Source: a bacterium (GTDB lineage Bacteria; SM23-31; JAUVVT01). Taken from it: a stretch of DNA of 53,322 nucleotides. Location of the stretch: positions 1-53,322 of the forward strand of contig JAUWXV010000002.1 of NCBI GenBank assembly GCA_030616165.1, given 5' to 3'. Of the stretch, positions 18,951 to 25,853 are shown in pieces. Under the pieces are notes generated by a model. The model searched no databases, was not told the DNA's origin, and worked only from the letters and a program-made list of their open reading frames with translations. Both the position numbers and the translations under genes were made by a program. Position 1 is the first letter of the stretch, and each line of letters starts with the position of its first letter.

Positions 18951-19793
18951 TTAAATATTTAACAACTTTTCTGCGTTTTCTTTAAAGATTAACTCAAGGC
19001 ATCCTTCAGAAAGCCCCAGACTTCTTATGGCATTTGCCATATTTTTTATTTCTACTCTGGGATAATTTGAACCAAACACTATCTTATCTCTCAGACTTCT
19101 TTCAATGAGGGTAACAGGGATTTGACGATTCATAACAAAATGGATGAACTCTTTTGGGCTGTCAAAAAATAAAGCGGATGTATCAATATAGATGTTTTTA
19201 TACTTCAGGGAGAGGGCAGCAGTTTCGACAACCCAGGGCCAACCAAAGTGTGCAATGACAATATTAAGGTTTGGAAAATCATAAGCAACCTCTTCTAAAA
19301 GCATCGGGTAACCAGGCGCAATCTTTGTTCCGGGCTCCCAACTCATTCCCATATGAAATAAAATCGGCAAATTTAGACTCGATGCCTTTTCATAAACCGG
19401 ATAGGCGTACTCTTTATCGGTTGGGGAAAAATCTTGTGTAGCAGGAGAAAGTTTCAAACCTTTAAGGTTCCATTTTTTTACATCTTCCTCAAGATTTTTT
19501 GGTGCATCTTTATCGATTGGGTCAACACTTGCAAATCCCATAAAACGGCTATTTTCTTTACATAGTTTCCCGATTATTTCATTTGTTAAGATTGGCAGAC
19601 CTTTGCTTCTCCTGCAATCAATTGGGAGTAATACAGCCTTTTCAATTCCCGAAACATCCATCTCTAAAAAAAATATATCTAATGGTTGAAGGTTGTTACC
19701 AATATCGAATATCTTTCTTGTAACTTTAAGCAGTTCTGGGTCGTCTCCAATGATTTCACGAACCAATAATGGATGGGTATGAAAATCTATCAC
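18951..19793 (-). CDS. Amidohydrolase-family TIM-barrel metal hydrolase
   Basis: A protein of 280 residues from the GTG at 19791-19793, chosen because AGGAG lies 7 bases upstream and the family start VIDFHTHP follows immediately. The longer reading frame to 19880 would translate a dispersed palindromic repeat and is rejected. Metal and active-site motifs: FHTH near the N-terminus, ILFHMG (His on a central strand), IVIAHFGWPW and YIDTSALF. These match the amidohydrolase 2 group, which contains decarboxylases and lactone or amide hydrolases; the substrate is unknown. It is co-directional with the sugar cluster and directly precedes the YjbQ gene. Confidence 0.85.
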   Translation of the reverse strand: MIDFHTHPLLVREIIGDDPELLKVTRKIFDIGNNLQPLDIFFLEMDVSGIEKAVLLPIDCRRSKGLPILTNEIIGKLCKENSRFMGFASVDPIDKDAPKNLEEDVKKWNLKGLKLSPATQDFSPTDKEYAYPVYEKASSLNLPILFHMGMSWEPGTKIAPGYPMLLEEVAYDFPNLNIVIAHFGWPWVVETAALSLKYKNIYIDTSALFFDSPKEFIHFVMNRQIPVTLIERSLRDKIVFGSNYPRVEIKNMANAIRSLGLSEGCLELIFKENAEKLLNI

Positions 19794-19831
19794 TATTTTT
19801 CTCCTTTTATTAAATTTTGACTTTCCTTTTG

Positions 19832-19875
19832 CTTTCTTTGAAAAGAAAGTAGGCTCCCCGAGTACTCGGGGGAGC
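19832..19875. repeat. Two adjoining dispersed palindromes
   Basis: CTTTCTTT (19832-19839), GA, AAAGAAAG (19842-19849) is followed at once by GCTCCCCGAGT (19853-19863) and ACTCGGGGGAGC (19864-19875). The second has the CCCGAGTACTCGGG core also found at 9651-9680 and 50925-50940. Together they make a false N-terminal extension to the amidohydrolase reading frame. Confidence 0.8.
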
Positions 19876-19953
19876 TGCATAAAACGGAAAAGAAACTTTA
19901 TACTTATTTTTAATTCAACACGAGTACTTGGAATTAATTAAAAAATTTAAAAC

Positions 19954-20640
19954 TTATCTATCATCAAACCATCCCCAGAATTTTTCTTTAAGTATTTCTT
20001 CAAGGGATTTAACTATTTTATCTGCATTAATAATGTCATCAATTGTATTAAAAGGGGTAATCAGTCCAATTACACTGCATCCTGCAGATTTAGCAGACTT
20101 TATACCAATCTCTGAATCTTCAATAGCAAGACATTCAGATGATTGTAAATTTAGTTTATTTATTACATAAAGATATATATCTGGGAAAGGTTTTTTTCTT
20201 CTGACATCCTCAGCAGTGGCAAATGCATCGAAAAAATTGTATATGGATTCAGAAATCTCCATCTTCTTAAATACACATTCCAGAACCTTCTCTACCATTG
20301 TCTTTTTGGAAGAAGAACAAATGCCGAGTTTAATCCTATTTTTTTCCCCCCATAAAAGTATCTCCTTTAACCCTTGATTTGGACTTATAGTATTTTTTTC
20401 TAAGAGGGAAATATATTCTTCATTCCGTACTTTTGCGTATTCTTCAACATCCACATCAATATTAAAATCTTTATTTATTTTAACGATATTATCTTTAACG
20501 GTGCCCCCAATAAGGCTTCGGTGATACTCTGGAGTAAGATTAATTTTAAAACTATCAAAAGTTTTTTGAAAGGCTTTTAGATGTATAGATTCTGTTTCCG
20601 CAATGACCCCATCCACATCAAAAATAATTGCCTTCAGCAT
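19954..20640 (-). CDS. HAD-superfamily hydrolase, beta-phosphoglucomutase-like
   Basis: A 228-residue HAD enzyme; ATG with AGGA upstream. All four HAD motifs are intact: FDVDGVI (nucleophile D8, acid/base D10), GICSSSKK (motif II), RRKKPFPDIYL (motif III lysine) and CLAIEDSEIGIKSA (motif IV). A helical cap lies between motifs I and II (about residues 16-85). The subgroup includes beta-phosphoglucomutase and sugar-phosphate phosphatases. It lies 20 bases downstream of the phosphofructokinase gene, so it probably acts on a phosphosugar of the same pathway. Confidence 0.88.
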   Translation of the reverse strand: MLKAIIFDVDGVIAETESIHLKAFQKTFDSFKINLTPEYHRSLIGGTVKDNIVKINKDFNIDVDVEEYAKVRNEEYISLLEKNTISPNQGLKEILLWGEKNRIKLGICSSSKKTMVEKVLECVFKKMEISESIYNFFDAFATAEDVRRKKPFPDIYLYVINKLNLQSSECLAIEDSEIGIKSAKSAGCSVIGLITPFNTIDDIINADKIVKSLEEILKEKFWGWFDDR

Positions 20641-20660
20641 ACTCGAATTTCCTATTTGTA

Positions 20661-21866
20661 TTAAATACTAACTTTATTAAAATCAAGATTATAATATCTG
20701 GGGAGTTCACCAACAAGGGGTTTAATATAATCTATGAAAGCCTGGGTAACCATACTGCCTGATGGAGCAATAAAATCATCTGGCATAGGTTTAGCCCCTT
20801 CTGCAGCCTTTTCGAGTTCAATGGTTCCGATTGAACAATGATATTCTGGAGAGTCATCCCTCACCAGAGTGACCATAAGACCGGTTTTCCCTTCGGCGGC
20901 TAACTTAACAGCCTCGACTCCGCATCGATATGCTTCATCAACATCGACCTCTGAAACCCGGTCTGCACCGCACATCTGTAAAGATTCTACTACCTGGAAC
21001 TCTCCTCTAAAATCAAATTTATTACAAGCCATCCTGTGAAGAACCATCGCAGAAGATACTCCTCCCATTGCACCAAATTCTATATTCTGGAATTTATCCC
21101 TGACGGTTGAGGATGTCACCGGGGTTTTATCAGCATAGGAAATACCTTCACCAATTGATGCTGATACCCATCCATATTCCTTGTAGCATCTCTCCACGTC
21201 GGCAAGAAATTTCTCATCTTCAAAAGGTACCTCAGGGATATAAATTAAGTGAGGTGGATCCTCTTCCCTTTCTTTTGCCGCAATTGAAGATGCAGCAAGC
21301 CATCCTGAATCCCTTCCCACAGCCTGATAAATGACTATTTGGTCAACCTTCTGCATATCCCTTGCAAGAATTCCGCCCTGCTTTACCGACATAGCAACAT
21401 ACCTTGCGGAACTCGGATATCCGGGAGTATGGTCTGTACCAAAGAGGTCATTATCAACAGTTTTTGGTATTCCTATGCCAATCAATTCATAATTGTTTTC
21501 TCCGCAATATTTCTCGACTCGGTGAATAGTGTCCATTGTATCATTTCCGCCTATAAGAAACATATATCTGATATTATATTTTTTCATCATTTTCAGAATT
21601 GGCTCAAAATCTTCTTCTTTTAACTTATGTCTGCATGAACCAAGTGCAGACGACGGGGTTCTGCGAAGTCCATCAACTGTATCCGAGTTTTCTTTTTTCA
21701 AGTCTATGACATCCTCATTCATAAATCCTTCAATACCCCAGCGCATTCCATAAACGCCTGTTATAAAATCACATCTTGATGTTTCCTGGAGCACTCCAAC
21801 TAAACTGCTATTTATTACAGAAGTTGGTCCTCCCGATTGACCTATCACTGCGTTGCCTTTAATCAT
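20661..21866 (-). CDS. PPi-type 6-phosphofructokinase (PfkA superfamily)
   Basis: A 401-residue enzyme; ATG with GGGAG upstream. GQSGGPTSVINSS opens the protein. The phosphoryl-donor motif reads GGNDT (106-110), with Asp at the position that is Gly in ATP-dependent PFKs. PKTVDND (134-140) has Lys135, also typical of pyrophosphate-using enzymes; D138 is the catalytic base position. The first Asp of GGD is Asn, as I recall for some clostridial-type members. Expected reaction: reversible phosphorylation of fructose-6-phosphate using PPi. Related enzymes also accept sedoheptulose-7-phosphate or other ketose phosphates. Its place beside an AgaS-like isomerase leaves open a ketose phosphate other than fructose-6-P. 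Confidence 0.88.
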   Translation of the reverse strand: MIKGNAVIGQSGGPTSVINSSLVGVLQETSRCDFITGVYGMRWGIEGFMNEDVIDLKKENSDTVDGLRRTPSSALGSCRHKLKEEDFEPILKMMKKYNIRYMFLIGGNDTMDTIHRVEKYCGENNYELIGIGIPKTVDNDLFGTDHTPGYPSSARYVAMSVKQGGILARDMQKVDQIVIYQAVGRDSGWLAASSIAAKEREEDPPHLIYIPEVPFEDEKFLADVERCYKEYGWVSASIGEGISYADKTPVTSSTVRDKFQNIEFGAMGGVSSAMVLHRMACNKFDFRGEFQVVESLQMCGADRVSEVDVDEAYRCGVEAVKLAAEGKTGLMVTLVRDDSPEYHCSIGTIELEKAAEGAKPMPDDFIAPSGSMVTQAFIDYIKPLVGELPRYYNLDFNKVSI

Positions 21867-21925
21867 AAAAATTCTCCCATATTATTTGTTAAATATATTA
21901 ATCTTCATTTTTATTAAAATTCTTT

Positions 21926-21955
21926 TTCACCGCAGAGACGCAGAGAAACAGAGAA
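21926..21955. repeat. Fragment of CACCGCAGAGACGCAGAG-type intergenic repeat
   Basis: The stretch reads TTCACCGCAGAGACGCAGAG followed by AAACAGAGAA, between the isomerase and phosphofructokinase genes. From memory this word is a common dispersed repeat in environmental bacterial genomes. Only one copy is present in the window, so the assignment rests on recollection plus its GC contrast with the surrounding AT-rich spacer. Confidence 0.45.
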
Positions 21956-22016
21956 TTTTAAAAATTATTTACAATACGTTTTATTACACCTTTAATAACA
22001 GGAACATTTCTAATAA

Positions 22017-23225
22017 CTATCCTGCAATTACTTTAAATTCTTTTTTTTCTTGAAATAAGGGTCTGTCATAAATTTTAACTCCTTTGACTACCCTACTTAT
22101 AATTCCTGCTTCCGAAGGTGAATCCGGCTTTAAATTATAGTATAAAGACTTAAAAAGACCCATTGACTGCCCGACAATGACATAAGCGGGTGTAAGATAA
22201 TCATCTGGAATGCCATCAGTCTGGTGTTCGATTATGATATCGCAGAGCGAACTTAATTCATCATCCGACTTCTTACATACTCCAACTTTTTTCAGTCCTA
22301 TTTGTTTTTCTTTTACTTCATTTACGAGGTCCATTTCGTACTTCCGAATAAAGGTATCTTCAGAAAACAAATAAACAACAACAGTTTGTTCATCAATTAC
22401 TGCTTCTGGACCGTGTCGAAGACCTAAAAATGAGTCGTGTTTAGCAACAACCTTTCCGCTTGTCATTTCTTGCAATTTTAGGTGACATTCTGTTGCACAT
22501 CCTTGAAGAGTATTAGAGCCAAGAAAGACAGCCCTTGTAAATTCCTCCTGACATAAAGAGTTTATAGCATCACTGTATTTATCCATAATAAGTTCACCTG
22601 CTTTTGCGAGATTTTCAATAATTTCAGCAGGTTTTTCGAGACTGGTAATCGTTGCCAAACATTGACCAGCAACAACCATACTCGAAAAGGAAGATGTCAT
22701 CGCAAGACCTCTATCGTTGGTCTTTTCTGGGAGAAGAATCATTAATGATTCAACAGTTTTGCCCATCTGCGCTAGTTTGCCCTCTTTATTGCAAGTAATT
22801 ACTATATGTTTTATATCGGCAGAAGATTCCTCAGCCAATGTAAATGTTCCTATACTTTCTGGTGAATTGCCGGAACGTGCAAAGTGAACCAGAAAATACT
22901 TTTTGTCTGTCTGAAATGCAGCATCAGGGTCGGTGATAATGTCGGTGGTGGCTATGGCTTTTGTATCATAACCGGAAACTTTATTAAATAAATTTGCAAG
23001 AGATAAGCCAATAAATGCTGATGTTCCCGCTCCAGAGAGAATAAATTGTCTATCTTTTTGGCCGCCAAGAAAATCAATAATTTCTTCTTTCTGATTTTTA
23101 ATTATTTTCAATGTTTCCCTCCACATTTCCGGCTGTTGATATATCTCTTCCGGAGTAGCCTGAACACCTTTTATCTCTTTATCGGCATCGCTTAAATTTA
23201 TTAAATCTGTTAATGAATTACCCAT
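22017..23225 (-). CDS. agaS: SIS-domain sugar-phosphate isomerase/deaminase, AgaS-like
   Basis: A 402-residue protein with two SIS domains; ATG with AGGA upstream. Characteristic blocks: FILSGAGTSAFIGLSLA (first SIS domain, about residues 61-77), HFARSGNSPESIGT, and ILLPEKTNDRGLAMTSSFSSM. KLQEMTSGKVVAKHDSFLGLRHGPEAVID follows in the second domain, with the catalytic region. AgaS proteins act on galactosamine-6-phosphate or tagatose/ketose phosphates as deaminase or isomerase in the cytoplasm. The gene lies between a divergent HAD gene (64 bases) and the PPi-type PFK (150 bases), a plausible isomerase-then-kinase order. Exact substrate unknown. Confidence 0.87.
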   Translation of the reverse strand: MGNSLTDLINLSDADKEIKGVQATPEEIYQQPEMWRETLKIIKNQKEEIIDFLGGQKDRQFILSGAGTSAFIGLSLANLFNKVSGYDTKAIATTDIITDPDAAFQTDKKYFLVHFARSGNSPESIGTFTLAEESSADIKHIVITCNKEGKLAQMGKTVESLMILLPEKTNDRGLAMTSSFSSMVVAGQCLATITSLEKPAEIIENLAKAGELIMDKYSDAINSLCQEEFTRAVFLGSNTLQGCATECHLKLQEMTSGKVVAKHDSFLGLRHGPEAVIDEQTVVVYLFSEDTFIRKYEMDLVNEVKEKQIGLKKVGVCKKSDDELSSLCDIIIEHQTDGIPDDYLTPAYVIVGQSMGLFKSLYYNLKPDSPSEAGIISRVVKGVKIYDRPLFQEKKEFKVIAG

Positions 23226-23289
23226 TTCCTAATCCTTTCAATTTTCTTTTTAAATATTGAACTTTACCTACTTTTTTTTCAAAGGAATT

Positions 23290-24441
23290 TTACGCTTTTG
23301 ATTTAATTCTATGTGCTTCAGCGAGCGCCAAAGCAAAATCCCTGACATCTATTACACTCACAGAAGGAACATTTTTTTCTTTTGCAATTGGTTCCGCATC
23401 CGAATCTTTTTGTGGAAAAAAGAGAGCATTATCCAGTGTTTGTGGAATATCGGAATCTTTATCTCCAATTATGGCTAAAATAAATGGTACGTCACCAAAT
23501 GCATCTTTACCGAATTCCCTTAAACCTGCGTCTTTTGAATAATTTCCTTCTTCTGCCTCTTTTGAAATTAAATCTACACCGTGGTCTTCATAAACGAGGG
23601 ATTTCCTTCCTGTTTCATTTTCAGCGGCTTTTGCAAATTCTCTCACCTTTTCAAGGTCAAAGTCAGGATTATCTTTGGGGTCAATTCGTAAAGACAATTT
23701 TTCATCCTCTTCCTTTTTCACTCTGACACTGATTAATGGATGAACTTTGAACAGTGTTTCAGCAAGCCCTTTCAGATTTTCTGGTTTATTTTCAAATAAA
23801 ATCCTTTCCTCTTTTTCTATTAGTTCCACATTAGACTTTTCTTTTGCCGCATTATATATCTGCTGGATTGATGGTCTTCTTCCTTTTACCAGTGGATGAG
23901 CCAGAAGCTCACCGTGTTCATCAGCCTCGACACAAATAGCCCCACTCCCCGGAGAATAATTCCCCTGAAATGCAACCTTGATATCCATCTCTGAAGCAAC
24001 CTTTAGAATGGAATACATAAAATTTAATCTTTCCTCTTCTCGGTACGGATAAAGATACCTGAAATTTCCTTTTCTTTCGTAAACCATACCGTATTCGCCG
24101 ACGATTCCAATCGCAGGAAGATTAAGTTTATTTTTCCTGAAGAAATCCATAGTAGATAAATCCCATCCAGTCATAAGGCTCACCTCTATGCCTGAGGTAT
24201 TTATCAGATGATTTATACATTCGGTAGCACAATTAAATGGCATTAAATTATTATCCCCGCAGGCAACTATCGGTCCATTAACATCAAGTCCGACAACTAT
24301 ATTTCCGCCTATATTGTAGTTCATCTCATCAGTCTTTTTGAGTATATTTTCGATTAAACTTGTAAGATAAGCATTCTCTAAAGGCACGCAGTCTGCAAGT
24401 TCTTTTACTTTTTCTGAAAGTTCAATTTGATATAATGACAC
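23290..24441 (-). CDS. Divergent HAD-like protein of unknown function
   Basis: A 383-residue protein starting at GTG (24439-24441), supported by GGAGGGG just upstream. The HAD motif I appears as VVGLDVNGPIV (D53, N55), so the second Asp normally needed for phosphatase chemistry is Asn. SLMTGWDLSTMDFF resembles motif II and LAIIGDKDSDIP (about 327-336) resembles motif IV. Between them lies a long insertion containing GIVGEYGMVYERKG, as in Cof/sucrose-phosphatase-type HAD proteins. An unusual C-terminal ~50 residues follows. It may be a phosphatase with changed chemistry, a phosphomutase or a sugar-phosphate sensor. Its place between the mutarotase and AgaS genes ties it to the same sugar. Confidence 0.65.
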   Translation of the reverse strand: MSLYQIELSEKVKELADCVPLENAYLTSLIENILKKTDEMNYNIGGNIVVGLDVNGPIVACGDNNLMPFNCATECINHLINTSGIEVSLMTGWDLSTMDFFRKNKLNLPAIGIVGEYGMVYERKGNFRYLYPYREEERLNFMYSILKVASEMDIKVAFQGNYSPGSGAICVEADEHGELLAHPLVKGRRPSIQQIYNAAKEKSNVELIEKEERILFENKPENLKGLAETLFKVHPLISVRVKKEEDEKLSLRIDPKDNPDFDLEKVREFAKAAENETGRKSLVYEDHGVDLISKEAEEGNYSKDAGLREFGKDAFGDVPFILAIIGDKDSDIPQTLDNALFFPQKDSDAEPIAKEKNVPSVSVIDVRDFALALAEAHRIKSKA

Positions 24442-24480
24442 TACCCCTCCATAAAAATTTAATTAAAAGATTTAAGATAG

Positions 24481-24520
24481 AAACTTAACTATCCCGGTTA
24501 TTCGGGATAATTTTAAGTTT
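24481..24520. repeat. Intercistronic inverted repeat with CCCGRTTATTCGGG-like core
   Basis: Outer arms AAACTTAA (24481-24488) and TTAAGTTT (24513-24520) enclose TATCCCG (24490-24496) and CGGGATA (24503-24509). It lies between the mutarotase and the divergent HAD gene. No U tract follows on the minus strand, so it is not a standard terminator; it could set differential mRNA stability or be another dispersed palindrome. Confidence 0.65.
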
Positions 24521-24546
24521 TTTCGATAATGTAACTATACAAAAAT

Positions 24547-25506
24547 TCACACGAAGTACGGTCTGACATTAATGCTTCTTCTATCGATGTCGCCGGGCGG
24601 TAGTTTGACCACTCCTACCTTTTTATCAAATTGCTCCTGTTCTTCATGGTCATCCATACCCTGCCATGGTTCAACGCAGATAAAATTATGTCCGGGTTCA
24701 GACCAGAATCCTAAATGTGGAAATTCTTTAAAATCAACCTCAATTTTCAACTTTGCTGCTGGGTCATATATAGAGCAGATTCTGTTATTCGGGTCGTCTA
24801 TTTCCAGCATTATGGTAGCCTCGAGTTCATCTTCTGTTCTTTCAAGCGCACCATCAAGTTCAATTTCACTTGTTTCGCCTGTCAAACGACAATATTCGTT
24901 GTTATGGTATTTTCTATATTTCCCTTTTTTTAATAATATTTGACATTCCGCTTTGCTGCCAAGTCTATCAATTACAGGTGTCTTAAAACCGGGATGCCAG
25001 CCAAAACAATAGTATATATCATCTACTTCCTCAGTGTTTTTTATTGAAAAATTAACAGCGAGGTCATTTCCACTCAGTTGATAGATTATATCAAACTCAA
25101 AATTAAAGGGATAATACACTTTTGTTTCTTCATCAGCGCTCAACCTATAATGAAGGCTTGCTTTATCATTTGTATCTTGACCAACAAGCGAAAATGTCGA
25201 ATGTCTCGGAAAACCATGATTTCCTCTGCTTGATATGACCTTATCTCCGAGATAACTTTTGTTATTCTTTAATCCGCCAACTATTGGAAATAGAATTGTA
25301 GCATGATTTTTCCAGCCAGAAGAAGGCTTTTCTGCCAGTCCATCCCGATAAAGGAGGGGGAGTTCTTTACCTCTATTTTTATCGTAAATCCTGTATCCAA
25401 TCAACTCTCCACCAAATCGGTTAATTATAATGGAAGATTTATCAGATTCGTTAATTATTTTATCAATCTGCGAACTCTCATCGGTTAAAATTGAATATTC
25501 TGCCAT
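24547..25506 (-). CDS. Aldose 1-epimerase (galactose mutarotase) family protein
   Basis: A 319-residue protein. The ATG at 25504-25506 has AGGAG 7 bases upstream and is preferred over a TTG 21 bases earlier. Features typical of the family: IINRFGGELIGYRIYD near the N-terminus, NHATILFPIVGGL, SSRGNHGFPRHSTF (histidine-containing block), CFGWHPGF (second active-site His) and FICVEPWQGMDD with the catalytic acidic residue region. Such enzymes interconvert alpha and beta anomers of free or phosphorylated sugars. It is the first gene of the minus-strand sugar cluster, with about 350 bases of gene-free sequence upstream. Confidence 0.9.
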   Translation of the reverse strand: MAEYSILTDESSQIDKIINESDKSSIIINRFGGELIGYRIYDKNRGKELPLLYRDGLAEKPSSGWKNHATILFPIVGGLKNNKSYLGDKVISSRGNHGFPRHSTFSLVGQDTNDKASLHYRLSADEETKVYYPFNFEFDIIYQLSGNDLAVNFSIKNTEEVDDIYYCFGWHPGFKTPVIDRLGSKAECQILLKKGKYRKYHNNEYCRLTGETSEIELDGALERTEDELEATIMLEIDDPNNRICSIYDPAAKLKIEVDFKEFPHLGFWSEPGHNFICVEPWQGMDDHEEQEQFDKKVGVVKLPPGDIDRRSINVRPYFV

Positions 25507-25853
25507 TTTAAATCTCCTCTTAAACAATTATTTATACTAAGAATATAATGAGATAAAAATATACAGTAAGTTCTATTATATATCAATCATTTTATTTAAA
25601 GATTAAACATTAATACCTTTTTTATGGGTGTGCAAAAGATTAAATAATCAGCAAATAAATTTGAAATTTTCGATTATTTTTAATAATTTGAAATTATCTA
25701 TAATATTATAAAATCAAACTTAAATATTAACAAAATTATTTAAAAAAGTAAAGTAAAAAATGACTCTAAATATTCAAGAGTTTTTCTTCGCAAATTCTTT
25801 CACATTTAAATTGCATGATTAAAAATCAGCCGTAGTTTTGTTAATAATATTCT
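25507..25853. other. Gene-free AT-rich spacer upstream of the sugar cluster
   Basis: About 350 bases, strongly AT-rich, between the YhaN-like stop and the mutarotase start. It must hold the sugar-cluster promoter if that cluster has its own, but I cannot place -10/-35 boxes with confidence. A 5-base-stem hairpin (ACTCT ... AGAGT, about 25763-25781) followed by a T run on the minus strand is a weak terminator candidate for the YhaN-like gene. Confidence 0.4.
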
